Source: an uncultured Collinsella sp.
GTDB taxonomy: Bacteria > Actinomycetota > Coriobacteriia > Coriobacteriales > Coriobacteriaceae
DNA length: 22,379 nt
Direction: 5' to 3'
Assembly (NCBI GenBank): GCA_959019775.1
Contig: CAUEPS010000024.1
Location: 1 to 22,379, forward strand
Part shown: positions 14,050 to 22,329 of the stretch, in pieces
How positions within the stretch are numbered: the stretch's first letter is position 1
Layout of the letters: each line of letters begins with the position of its first letter
Notes under the pieces: generated by a model
What the model saw: only the letters and a program-made list of their open reading frames with translations
Told to the model about the DNA's origin: nothing
Database searches by the model: none
Translations under genes and position numbers: made by a program

Positions 14050-14772
14050 ATGAACGCTTCGTCTAAAAAGAAACTGGCCCAATACGAGCGCTTGGCGGGT
14101 ACGCTTCGCGACCGCATCGCCGCCGGCATCTACGCACGCGGAGACAAGCTGCCGTCCGAGATGGAGCTTATGGACGAATCGGGGCTGTCGCGCAGCACCG
14201 TGCGCCACGCCCTTAAGGTGCTCGTTGATGAGGGCCTGGTGCGCACCGAGCGCGGGCGTGGCGCCTTTGTGGCCGACACGCCCGCGCTCCACGAGAACAA
14301 CCTGGTGTTTTCGAGCTATACCAAGCAGGTCGAAGGCCAGGGCATGAAGCCCACCACGCGCACCGTGGATTCGGGCTTTGCCAAGGCGGCCGGCAGCATA
14401 GCTAAGTTCTTTGACGCCGCCGTGGGCAGCAAGCTCGTCAAACTTGTCCGCCTGCGTTATCTGGACGATGCGCCGCTGTGCCTGGAGACCACTTATCTGC
14501 CGCCAAGCTTCGAGGCACTCATCGATCGCGATATCAACGGTTCGCTCTACGCCACGCTGCGACAGGAGTTCCATCGCGCGCCGGCACAGGGGCATAAGAC
14601 CTTTGAGGTGTGCTACGCCTCGCAAAACGAGGCGTTTTTGCTCAACGTCGAGCGCGGGCAGGCGCTGATCCTGATCACCGACTACGTCTACGACACCGAC
14701 GGCCGCCCGCTCCACGTCTCCAAGCGCATCCAGCGCACCGACCGCGCCAAATACACCGAGCCCATCGGCTAA
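14050..14772 (+). CDS. GntR/HutC-family transcriptional regulator 3 (UTRA domain)
   Basis: The 240-residue protein is the only well-supported rightward gene. Its winged helix lies at about 12-82 (LAGTLRDRIAAGIY, LPSEMELMDESG, STVRHALKVL, ERGRGAFVAD) and a UTRA domain at about 100-235. It is more distant from GntR 1 and 2 than they are from each other: it lacks the PLYQQ opening and has STVRH in the recognition helix. ACAGG lies about eight bases before the ATG. It diverges from SIS C and probably regulates both genes through the ATACA-type sites between them. Its stop codon overlaps the start of a dispersed palindromic repeat. Family firm; effector unknown. Confidence 0.9.
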   Translation: MNASSKKKLAQYERLAGTLRDRIAAGIYARGDKLPSEMELMDESGLSRSTVRHALKVLVDEGLVRTERGRGAFVADTPALHENNLVFSSYTKQVEGQGMKPTTRTVDSGFAKAAGSIAKFFDAAVGSKLVKLVRLRYLDDAPLCLETTYLPPSFEALIDRDINGSLYATLRQEFHRAPAQGHKTFEVCYASQNEAFLLNVERGQALILITDYVYDTDGRPLHVSKRIQRTDRAKYTEPIG

Positions 14773-14807
14773 CCTGCCAAAATAAACCTGTCCCTAAATG
14801 GTAGGTT
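14771..14807 (-). repeat. Dispersed palindromic repeat, copy 2
   Basis: 14771-14795 matches the reverse complement of 7381-7405 at 24 of 25 positions and is bounded by 9-base arms (AACCTGCCA with TGGTAGGTT, one wobble). It contains the stop codons of both convergent genes, GntR 3 (TAA at 14770-14772) and the acetyltransferase (TAG, complement of 14794-14796). Confidence 0.75.
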
Positions 14808-15384
14808 TGGGAAGGTCGGGGAACCAGGTTGGTTTGGGTTGGTTGGGTGTGCGCTCAGCCAGGACCAGCTCCATCCAGCACATGTCGTACCAGCGGCCGA
14901 ACTTTTGGGCGCAGCGGTCGAAGGCGCCCACCAGGCGATATCCCATATGGGCATGGAAATCCTGACTGTTGTGCGTCAGATACTCGTCGTCCTTATCGTG
15001 CGGCACGGCAATGAGCGCGCACATGTTGGTGATGTCCATCGCGACCAGGCATTGCTTGAGCGCGTCGTGCAGCTTGCGACCCAGCCCGCCATGGCGCACA
15101 TCGCGTGCCAGGTAGATCGACGTCTCGACCGACCAGTCGTATGCCTCGCGGCTGTTAAGCGGACTCACATAGGCATAGCCTACCGGACGCCCGTCCAACT
15201 CCATCACCAGATACGGATAGCGCTTGAGCGTACGCTCAATACGCCCGGCGAACTCCTCAACGCTCGGCACCTCGTATTCGCAGGTAATCGCCGTCTGGCG
15301 CACATACGGCTCATAGATGGCAAGCAACGCCGACGCGTCTTCGGGCGTCGCCAGGCGAATTGTCGGCTCGGACATCTCGGTCAT
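14794..15384 (-). CDS. GNAT acetyltransferase, phosphinothricin acetyltransferase-like
   Basis: The 196-residue cytoplasmic N-acetyltransferase uses acetyl-CoA. The opening TIRLATPEDASALLAIYEPY and ITCEYEVPSVEEF are typical of the Pat/Bar subgroup. The acetyl-CoA loop is RHGGLGRKLHDAL (97-109), and HAHMGYRLVGAFDRCAQKFGRWYD is the usual C-terminal core. The ATG at 15384 follows AGAAGGG and is preferred over one eight codons upstream. The last 16 or so residues are Pro/Lys-rich (NQPKP to the end). The stop codon and final codons lie within a dispersed palindromic repeat, so the native C terminus may have been replaced. It follows the threonine aldolase terminator closely. The real substrate may be another amine or amino acid. 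Confidence 0.87.
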   Translation of the reverse strand: MTEMSEPTIRLATPEDASALLAIYEPYVRQTAITCEYEVPSVEEFAGRIERTLKRYPYLVMELDGRPVGYAYVSPLNSREAYDWSVETSIYLARDVRHGGLGRKLHDALKQCLVAMDITNMCALIAVPHDKDDEYLTHNSQDFHAHMGYRLVGAFDRCAQKFGRWYDMCWMELVLAERTPNQPKPTWFPDLPKPTI

Positions 15385-15401
15385 ACAACCCTTCTCCCTC
15401 A

Positions 15402-15443
15402 AAAACAAAGGCCGCCTTGCGCCAAACCCAGCGCAAGGCGGCC
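15402..15443 (-). terminator. Rho-independent terminator after threonine aldolase
   Basis: A perfect 13-bp stem (15410-15422 with 15431-15443, GGCCGCCTTGCGC) and an 8-base loop are followed on the minus strand by TTTGTTTTT. It separates ltaE from the acetyltransferase, whose ribosome-binding site begins just after the T-run. Confidence 0.93.
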
Positions 15444-15461
15444 CCCCGTCATTACATCAGG

Positions 15462-16487
15462 CTACAGAACCGCCGCCAACGCGTCGATATCCTCCTGCGT
15501 CGTGGCCCAGCTGGTGCAAAAACGCACCACCGTGTGGGTCTCGTCGTACTTTTCCCAGTACTCGACCGAGGCATGCTCGCGAATGCGGGCCATGTCCTCG
15601 TTGGGCAGAATCACAAACTGCTGGTTTGTGGGCGTCTCCAAGAAGAACTGGTAGCCGCGCTCGTGCAGCACGCGACGAAGCGCCTGCGCGGTTTCGATGG
15701 CCTGGCGACCAATCTCAAAATACAGGCCATCGGTAAAAAGGGCCTCGAACTGCACGCCCGTCAGGCGGCCCTTGGCCAGCAACGCGCCATGCTGTTTAAT
15801 ACGCGGAATGGGATGCGCCGGAGCGTGCATGCCGCTAAACACCACAGCCTCGCCGCAGAGCGCGCCGCACTTGGTGCCGCCGATGTAGAACACGTCGCAC
15901 AGCTGCGCCAGCTCGGGCAGAGTAATGTCGCACTCATCGGCCGCCAGCGCATAGGCCAGGCGGGCGCCATCCACAAACAGCGGAATCTCACGCTTCTGGC
16001 ACACTGAGTGAATCGCCGCGAGCTCGGCCTTGGAGTACAGCGTGCCGTACTCAGTCGACAGGCTCACGTACACGGCGCCCGGGAACACCGTGTGCTTGTA
16101 GCTCTCGTTTTCGTAGAACACCTGGATATAGCTCTCGAGGTCCTCGGCGTGCATCTTGCCCTCGTAGCCGGGGATGGTGAGCACCTTGTGGCCGCCAAAC
16201 TCGATGGCCCCCGCCTCGTGGCAGGCGACGTGGCCAGTCTCAGCAGCAACGACGCCCTCGTACGGCGCGAGCAACATGTCGATCACCGTCGCGTTGGCCT
16301 GCGTGCCGCCCACCAGAAAAAACACGTCGGCATCGGGGGCCTGACAGGCCTCGCGGATAAGCTGCTTGGCACGCTCGGTGTGCGCATCGGTACCGTAGCC
16401 GGGCTGCGGCTCCATATTGGTGTCGACGAGCGCCTGCAGCACTGCCGGATGTGCGCCGTGGGAATAGTCGTTGTTAAACGCGAGCAT
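15462..16487 (-). CDS. ltaE: Low-specificity L-threonine aldolase
   Basis: The 341-residue PLP-dependent enzyme of the beta-eliminating lyase family splits threonine or allo-threonine to glycine and acetaldehyde. It begins FNNDYSHGAHPAVLQAL and has GYGTDAHT. VGGTQANATV (59-68) forms the phosphate-binding region, H86 stacks over the cofactor, VDGAR (172-176) holds the pyridine-binding Asp, and GGTKCGA (203-209) has the PLP lysine K206. AGAGGA precedes the ATG. It lies 45 bases after the PAP2 gene and ends at a strong terminator, so the order mfd, PAP2, ltaE could be one transcript. Confidence 0.94.
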   Translation of the reverse strand: MLAFNNDYSHGAHPAVLQALVDTNMEPQPGYGTDAHTERAKQLIREACQAPDADVFFLVGGTQANATVIDMLLAPYEGVVAAETGHVACHEAGAIEFGGHKVLTIPGYEGKMHAEDLESYIQVFYENESYKHTVFPGAVYVSLSTEYGTLYSKAELAAIHSVCQKREIPLFVDGARLAYALAADECDITLPELAQLCDVFYIGGTKCGALCGEAVVFSGMHAPAHPIPRIKQHGALLAKGRLTGVQFEALFTDGLYFEIGRQAIETAQALRRVLHERGYQFFLETPTNQQFVILPNEDMARIREHASVEYWEKYDETHTVVRFCTSWATTQEDIDALAAVL

Positions 16488-16532
16488 GGCAATCCTCTCT
16501 TACCGGGTATCGGCCAGATGATTCAAACGGAG

Positions 16533-17396
16533 CTATTGTACGCCGTTGGGATAGGCAATGCGTGCGGCAAGGCACTCAAGTGCCAGTACCAGGGCAAAAC
16601 CGCAGCTCACGTCACTCAAAAAGTGCGCGCCGATCACGATGCGCCCAAAGGCGACGAACGCTGCAACAACAACCGCCGCCCAAAAGATCACGCGGCGACG
16701 CGAAGGTTTTTCCTTAAAGGCTGCCGCGGGAAGCCCGGCGAGCATAAGGCCGATCGCCGCATGCGCCGTGTGTCCGCTCGCAAACGACTTGAACCCGTCC
16801 TTGATCACGCCGGCGGCGATATAAGCCCACTTGTCGGGGTTGCCGATCACCCACCACGGCTGAAAATTGAGCCCCGGCGTGACCTCGATCACGCGCATGC
16901 GCGGGCGCGACCATAACGGCTTAACAATGACGTTGAGGATGATGGCCTGAGCGACCCACACGGCCAGCACCATCAACGCCCAGCGCGTAAGCTCGTCGGG
17001 CTCGGTCGTGCGCGTGAGGCGGTAGGCGATGAAGTTGGCTGCGATGACCAACGCAAACGTCAGAACCAGCTGAAACGCAATAAGCTTGCCGCCGACGCGC
17101 AGCGATCCGATAATCTCGTAGCCGACCAGACCCACGTTGATCAAAACGCCCAGCGCAGCGAGCCACTTGCTCGCCTTGGAATCGGGGCGTACCGAGCGCA
17201 CGAGCATGACGCCCGCGATGCTCGCCGTCAGCTCGAACGGCAGCTCGCCGGCCGCCTCGATAAAGCGGCCGTACATGCTGCCGATGTTGAACAGCACACT
17301 CGAGATCTGATAATCAAAGAAGCTGCCCACGCCCAGACAAAGGCACAGGACGGCCGCGATAATAGCGACATCTTTCTTATAGATGTATCCGAACAT
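16533..17396 (-). CDS. PAP2-superfamily membrane phosphatase
   Basis: The 287-residue integral membrane protein has about six hydrophobic segments. It carries the three phosphatase signatures: KPLWSRP (159-165, a shortened form of KX6RP), SFASGHT (204-210, with ASGH in place of PSGH) and GRIVIGAHFLSD (251-262, with R252, H258 and D262). The family dephosphorylates lipid phosphates such as phosphatidic acid or undecaprenyl diphosphate, with the active site facing outward. AAAGGAA precedes the ATG. It starts 56 bases after the mfd stop with no terminator between, so co-transcription is likely. The specific substrate is not readable. Confidence 0.88.
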   Translation of the reverse strand: MFGYIYKKDVAIIAAVLCLCLGVGSFFDYQISSVLFNIGSMYGRFIEAAGELPFELTASIAGVMLVRSVRPDSKASKWLAALGVLINVGLVGYEIIGSLRVGGKLIAFQLVLTFALVIAANFIAYRLTRTTEPDELTRWALMVLAVWVAQAIILNVIVKPLWSRPRMRVIEVTPGLNFQPWWVIGNPDKWAYIAAGVIKDGFKSFASGHTAHAAIGLMLAGLPAAAFKEKPSRRRVIFWAAVVVAAFVAFGRIVIGAHFLSDVSCGFALVLALECLAARIAYPNGVQ

Positions 17397-17452
17397 GCTT
17401 TCCTTTCGATGGAGCCAGAGTGCCCAAATGGGGTGTTTGCAGCGTCGACTTG

Positions 17453-20400
17453 CTAGTCATCATCACTAGCACCCAGCTGCTGCAGCAGCATGAGTGCCGC
17501 GGCAACGGGGCCGGTGCCGTCGTTGGCGTCGAGACCGCGGCCCAGGCCGCTGCCCGCGCCGGCGCCCGCCTTGTAGGGCACCGACAGTTTGCGGCTCTTG
17601 GGGAAGTTCACCGCACCGTAGCGAGTCTTAAGTTCAAAGGCCACCTTCTTGGGCACTTCGACGCCCAAAAACGTGATGCGTCTGCCGCTGAGCGTGACGC
17701 TCTCGAGCCCCAGGCGCTCGCCGCGAATACGGATGCGCGCGCGGTTGAACAGGTTGAGTCCCGCCAACGGCAGCTCGCCGTGCGCGGCCTCGGTCTCCTC
17801 CTGCACCTCGTCGATGCTCTCCAGGTCCTCGGCTGCCGCGAGCTTACGGTACACGAGCACGCGCTGGTCCACCGCCGGCATATACTCCTCGGACAAGAAG
17901 TAGTCGGCCGGCAGGTTGATGCCCACGCTCGCCGCCTCCACGCCGGCATCGTCGTCGCCGCGCGCCTCGGCCACAGCCTGGCCCAACATCTGCGTAAACA
18001 GGTCAAAGCCCACGCTCGACAGGTTGCCGTGCTGCTCGGCGCCCATAAGCGAACCGGCGCCGCGGATCTCCAGGTCGCGCATGGCGATGCGCATGCCGCT
18101 GCCCAGGTCCTGGAACTCGGAAAGCGCGGTCAGGCGTGCCGTGGCCTCCTCGGTGAGCGGCAGCTCACCCGGGAACATAAAGTACGCGTATGCCTGCGTG
18201 GCCGAGCGGCCCACGCGGCCCTTGAGCTGGTAGAGCTGCGCCAGACCCAAACGCTGCGAGTCCTCGATGATAAGCGTGTTGGCCGTTGCGTTGTCGATAC
18301 CGCTCTCCACGATGGTCGTAGCGATAAGCACGTCGATCTTCTTGGTCGCGAACTCGATCATCACGTCCTCGACCTCGCGCGGGCTCATCTTGCCGTGTGC
18401 CACGCCCACGCGCGCCTCGGGCGCGGCCTCGTGCACGCGCGCCACGGCATCGTCGATGGTCTTGACGCGGTTGGACACGTAGTACACCTGGCCGCCGCGG
18501 CCCACCTCCAGGCGAATCGCCGCACTCACTACGTCGGGGTCGTACTCCCCCACGTGCACGATCACGGGACGACGCCCGGTCGGCGGTGTGGTGATCAGGC
18601 TCATGTCGCGCACGCCGCTCGTGGCCATCTGCATGGTTCGCGGAATAGGCGTTGCCGAGAGCGTGAGCACGTCGATTTGCTCGCGCAGGTTCTTGAGCTG
18701 CTCCTTGTGCTGCACACCAAAGCGCTGCTCTTCGTCGATGATCACCATGCCCAGGTTCTTGGGGTTCACATCGGCAGAAAGCAAGCGGTGCGTGCCGATC
18801 AGCACATCAATCGTGCCCTCGGCAAACGCCTTGAGCGCGCGCTTTTGCTGCGCCGGGGTGCGGAAGCGGCTGAGCACCTCGACCTCCAGGCCAAACGGGG
18901 CAAAGCGCTCAAAGAATGTCTCGTAGTGCTGTTGGGCCAGAATGGTCGTGGGGCAGAGCACCATGACCTGGCGACCGGAGTCCACGCACTTAAAAGCCGC
19001 GCGCAGGGCGACCTCGGTCTTGCCGAAACCCACGTCGCCGCACAGCAGGCGGTCCATGGGCTTGGGCGCCTCCATGTCGGCCTTGATGTCGGCGATGGCC
19101 TCCAGCTGGTCGCGCGTCTCGTCGTAGGGGAAGCTCTGCTCCATCTCGATCTGCTCAGGCGTATCGGGCGGACAGGCGATACCGGTAATCGACGAGCGGC
19201 GCGTATACAGGTCGACCAGGTCAAACGCCAGCTTTTTGGCATTCTTGTGCGCCTTGTTGGTGGCCCGCGTCCAGTCGGCGGTGTTGAGCCTGGTCAAGCG
19301 CGGTTTATCGCCGTCGGGACCAACGTAGCGCGTAATGCGATCAACCTGCTCCAGCGGTACGTAGAGCTTGTCGCCGTCGGCATATTCCAGCAAAAAGTAG
19401 TCGCGTTCCTTGCCGCCCACTTCCTGGCGCGCGACCTCACTAAAGAGCGCGATACCGTGGGTAGCGTGCACCACGTAGTCGCCCGGTTTAAACGGGAAGG
19501 TGATCTGCGTAATGTCAACCTTGCGGCGGCTGCGCGCGCGGTTGGCATCCATGCGGGCGTTGAGGTCGGCAATCGAGAACACGGCCAGGTTGGCATCGGG
19601 CACCACCACGCCCTGCGGCAGGGCAGCGTCCACAAAGGTCACGCGCCCGCGCGAGATGGTGGGCACGGCGGCGCCGGCGGCAGCCTGGGCGGCACCCGCC
19701 TCGAGCGAGCGGGCGTTGAGCGCGTCGGCCTTGCGCTCGCGAATGGAAGCATGGGCCTCCTGGCGTGCGGCACGGTCGGCGGAATCCGCCGCTGCCACGC
19801 GCACGCGGTCGCCAATGACGCCTGCGTTTTCGGGCGCGGCCGTCAGCGATTCCTCAAAGGTAATGCCCTCGTCGCCAAAGGTGAGCTCCATCGACTCGCG
19901 CGCACCGCGGTCGGGGATGGCAAACACGCAGGCATAGCGCTTGCCCACGACCTCCTGGATGCGCGTCATAAAGCGATTGTCCGAGCCCGCGATGGCCGGC
20001 TGCTCAATCTTGAGCTCGGCCGTCACCGCACCGCCGGCACGGATCAGGCTCACATAGTTCAGGCGTTGCTGGGAACCAAAGTCGAGTTGCTGGGCACGCA
20101 CGTACAGGCCGTCCAGACGGTCGACCCCCGCCTCGCCGGCACGGGCCTCGATATCCTCGTAGGCACGCAGGCAGTCGTCGAACAGCGAGCGCGGCTCGGA
20201 CAAAACCACGAGCGCCTTGCCGCCCACGTGCGCCAGCGGGCTCACGGTCTGGCCGTACATCACCGGCAAAAAGCGGTCGAGCTCGGGCGTGACGATGCGC
20301 GCATCCACCATCTCGAGCAATGCGGCCAGTTTGCTGTCGTCCTGGCTGGCGCGATAAAGCGCCACATGCATGTTGTGGACGGCCTCATCGGTAAGCGCCA

Positions 20401-21085
20401 GCTCACGGCAGGGGAAGATCTCGATGCTGTCCTCGTTGCCGATGGTCTGGCCCGTTGAACTCACCATGCGGCGGATGCGGTCGATCTCGTCGCCAAAGAA
20501 CTCAATGCGCACGGGCGCCTTTTCCTGCGCGGGAAACACCTCGACGGTGTCGCCGTGCACACGGAACAGGCCGGGCGCGTCAACGGCGCCGGCATTGGTG
20601 TAGCCCATGCCCACCAGACGCTGCGGCACCTCGTCAAAGGGAATCTCCTCGCCCACAGCAAAAGTAGTGGACTCCCAGTAGTGGCTCTCGACCGGCGGCA
20701 CGCAGCGCAGCAGCGCGCGGGCCGAGGCGACCATGATGCAGTTGTCCCCGCGCACGATGCGCCCGAGCGCCTCGCAGCGCTGAGCAACCACGGCGTCGTC
20801 GGGCGCCTGCTCGCGCCAAGGGTAGTCCTTGCGCTCGGGAAAGCGGCACACGTGCGCCAGGCCCACATAGGCGGCCAGACTGCGTGCGGCGCGATCGGCC
20901 GCATCCTCGCCACTCACGATGTAGACCGTGGGGCGCGGACGACGCGCAAACTGGGCGGCAGCCATAAGCGTTCGGCCCGACTGAGACACGGCCAGCGTCA
21001 CGTCCTCGCCAGAATCGAGCCCGGCCTCGACGGTCTGCAGTGCCTCGGCAGTGTAGAGCTGCGCGGCTATACGGTGAATGAGCAT
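17453..21085 (-). CDS. mfd: Transcription-repair coupling factor Mfd
   Basis: The 1210-residue ATP-dependent DNA translocase releases RNA polymerase stalled at lesions and recruits UvrA. An N-terminal UvrB-like region (about 1-350) is followed by an Ala/Arg-rich linker (about 440-500) and the CarD-like RNA polymerase interaction domain (about 525-590, FKPGDYVVHATHGIALF). The translocase has Walker A GDVGFGKTEV (about 683), DEEQRFG (about 782), TLSATPIPRT and GIDNATANTLIIEDSQRLG with GRVGRS. A C-terminal TRCF domain closes it. The ATG at 21085 has CCGGAGGA before it, so it is preferred over one nine codons upstream. The 5' leader contains a terminator-like hairpin. The neighbour upstream is a broken insertion sequence. 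Confidence 0.97.
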   Translation of the reverse strand: MLIHRIAAQLYTAEALQTVEAGLDSGEDVTLAVSQSGRTLMAAAQFARRPRPTVYIVSGEDAADRAARSLAAYVGLAHVCRFPERKDYPWREQAPDDAVVAQRCEALGRIVRGDNCIMVASARALLRCVPPVESHYWESTTFAVGEEIPFDEVPQRLVGMGYTNAGAVDAPGLFRVHGDTVEVFPAQEKAPVRIEFFGDEIDRIRRMVSSTGQTIGNEDSIEIFPCRELALTDEAVHNMHVALYRASQDDSKLAALLEMVDARIVTPELDRFLPVMYGQTVSPLAHVGGKALVVLSEPRSLFDDCLRAYEDIEARAGEAGVDRLDGLYVRAQQLDFGSQQRLNYVSLIRAGGAVTAELKIEQPAIAGSDNRFMTRIQEVVGKRYACVFAIPDRGARESMELTFGDEGITFEESLTAAPENAGVIGDRVRVAAADSADRAARQEAHASIRERKADALNARSLEAGAAQAAAGAAVPTISRGRVTFVDAALPQGVVVPDANLAVFSIADLNARMDANRARSRRKVDITQITFPFKPGDYVVHATHGIALFSEVARQEVGGKERDYFLLEYADGDKLYVPLEQVDRITRYVGPDGDKPRLTRLNTADWTRATNKAHKNAKKLAFDLVDLYTRRSSITGIACPPDTPEQIEMEQSFPYDETRDQLEAIADIKADMEAPKPMDRLLCGDVGFGKTEVALRAAFKCVDSGRQVMVLCPTTILAQQHYETFFERFAPFGLEVEVLSRFRTPAQQKRALKAFAEGTIDVLIGTHRLLSADVNPKNLGMVIIDEEQRFGVQHKEQLKNLREQIDVLTLSATPIPRTMQMATSGVRDMSLITTPPTGRRPVIVHVGEYDPDVVSAAIRLEVGRGGQVYYVSNRVKTIDDAVARVHEAAPEARVGVAHGKMSPREVEDVMIEFATKKIDVLIATTIVESGIDNATANTLIIEDSQRLGLAQLYQLKGRVGRSATQAYAYFMFPGELPLTEEATARLTALSEFQDLGSGMRIAMRDLEIRGAGSLMGAEQHGNLSSVGFDLFTQMLGQAVAEARGDDDAGVEAASVGINLPADYFLSEEYMPAVDQRVLVYRKLAAAEDLESIDEVQEETEAAHGELPLAGLNLFNRARIRIRGERLGLESVTLSGRRITFLGVEVPKKVAFELKTRYGAVNFPKSRKLSVPYKAGAGAGSGLGRGLDANDGTGPVAAALMLLQQLGASDDD

Positions 21086-21110
21086 GCTGTTCCTCCGGCA
21101 TTGCAACGCC

Positions 21111-21138
21111 AAAAGCCCGCCGAGGCAAGCTCGGCGGG
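21111..21138 (-). terminator. Terminator-like hairpin in the mfd leader
   Basis: CCCGCCGAG (21116-21124) pairs perfectly with 21130-21138 around five bases and is followed on the minus strand by CTTTT. It lies 26 bases before the mfd start, between the likely promoter and the gene. It may stop transcripts coming from the insertion sequence, or attenuate mfd. Confidence 0.65.
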
Positions 21139-21161
21139 TCGTTCGTCAAAGATCATTGACG

Positions 21162-21190
21162 TTTATGGTACCGCACGGCCCCGTGACCAA
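21162..21190 (-). promoter_or_regulatory. Likely mfd promoter
   Basis: TTGGTC (21185-21190) and CATAAA (21162-21167) on the minus strand are 17 bases apart, about 75 bases upstream of the mfd start. It is a reasonable match to a housekeeping promoter, but moderate. Confidence 0.4.
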
Positions 21191-21372
21191 AAGCCAAAGC
21201 GACATCATGCCAAATGTTGCCCACAACGGGTTTGCCAACGCGTTTTCCCAGCTTATTAATCCGCTTCCGCTTTTTGATTTGCCGTCTTCCGGCAGCGATT
21301 TACACCGTCCGGTTGATTTCCGATCTCAGCCGAACACATTAGGCGGACAGGCCGTTCCCGCAGCTAGCCGAA
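21191..21372. other. Gene-free stretch with three GATTT...CCG near-repeats
   Basis: No open frame with a ribosome-binding site is seen. GATTT followed by a CCG-rich tract begins at 21276, 21297 and 21315, with spacings of 21 and 18 bases. Such clusters can mark transposase binding at an IS end, and the IS30 remnant lies just to the right, but I cannot place the exact IS boundary. Confidence 0.3.
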
Positions 21373-21412
21373 CGCCCCCGAGGCCCCATCCGGGCCCCGG
21401 GGGCGCCGTTTT
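21373..21412 (+). terminator. Strong GC hairpin, terminator-like on the plus strand
   Basis: A 14-bp stem with one mismatch (21373-21386 with 21392-21405) and a five-base loop are followed by CCGTTTT on the plus strand. No rightward gene precedes it, so it may insulate the insertion sequence or be a leftover of an earlier arrangement. Confidence 0.5.
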
Positions 21413-21537
21413 CCCAGTTGAAGGAACGGTGGAGATGTGTTTCGATGGGTCCGGTGGCCATGCTCCGCCCTCCGCCCGGCACCTCTTCCCAGACTCAGCC
21501 GGACGGTCGGTCCGTCTATTCCGTTTTCGCCCTTAGG

Positions 21538-22329
21538 CTAGGCCAGCGGGGCATCGCCCCTCTCTGCGCGCGCCCTCTCGATGAGTCCCGGCGTCAGGTC
21601 GAGCTCGGCCAGAGGCACATCCTCCACGCCGTAGGCGTCAAGCAGCGCCGCCGCATCGTCCCCGAGCATCGCCCTGAAGGCGCGCGCGGGCGTCGAGAAG
21701 CCGAGCGCGCCGCGGGGCTCGGAGTTCACGTGCGACATGGCGAGCGCCATGTCGGCCGGGGATAGCCGGTCGAACCTGAGCCCGGCGCCCTTGGGCAGCA
21801 GCTTCCTGATCTCGACGTGGTTGCGCTCGCAGGCGCCCTTCTGGTCGCTGCGGCGCGGGTCGCAGTAGAACAGCCTCGTCTCGCCGGGCCCCTCGCCGAG
21901 GAGCGCGGCGATCGCGCCCTCGTCGGAGAACTCGGCGCCGTTGTCGGTGAGCACGGCGCGGAACACGCGGCGCGTCCCGTCTGCGCCGAGGACCGCCCGG
22001 ACGCCCTCCAGGGCGGCCGCGACGCACCCGGAGGTCTTCTCCCCGAGCAGGAGCGCCAGCTGGAGCCTGCTGGGGCGGTGGAGCAGCGTGAGCAGGCAGG
22101 CCGAGTCCTCCCGGGCGCCCTCGACGGTGTCCATCTCCCAGGCCGCGGCGCACGCGTCCTCCCCGAGGGCGAGGAACGCGGCGTATGACCTGCGGGCGGA
22201 GTGGCGCGTGGCCGCCCGGACGGCGGCGCGCCTCCTCGGCCTGTAGCCGACCTTGCGCCTGAGCTCCATGTTGGTCATGCCGTCGTAGCCCGCCGCGACC
22301 CAGCGGTAGATGGTCGACGGCGACAGGTG
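21538..22329 (-). pseudogene. IS30-family transposase, N-terminally truncated
   Basis: From an internal ATG at 22278 the frame gives 246 residues, and family similarity continues upstream as LSPSTIYRWVAAGYDG until a TAA at 22330-22332. The DDE catalytic core is present: D50 in WEMDTVEG, D112 in LTDNGAEF and E151 in CERNHVEIRKLLPKG. The N-terminal helix-turn-helix region that binds the IS ends is missing, apart from its last part. Intact family members are longer, typically above 320 residues. The segment is more GC-rich than its neighbours, which fits an acquired element. The break coincides with a sequence resembling another IS terminus. The remnant is probably inactive. Confidence 0.82.

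Noticed and set aside
17420..20458. Rightward open frame of 1012 codons opposite mfd
   Set aside because: The composition is His/Arg/Ala/Gly-rich with no motifs, typical of an antisense shadow. The mfd frame has all expected motifs.
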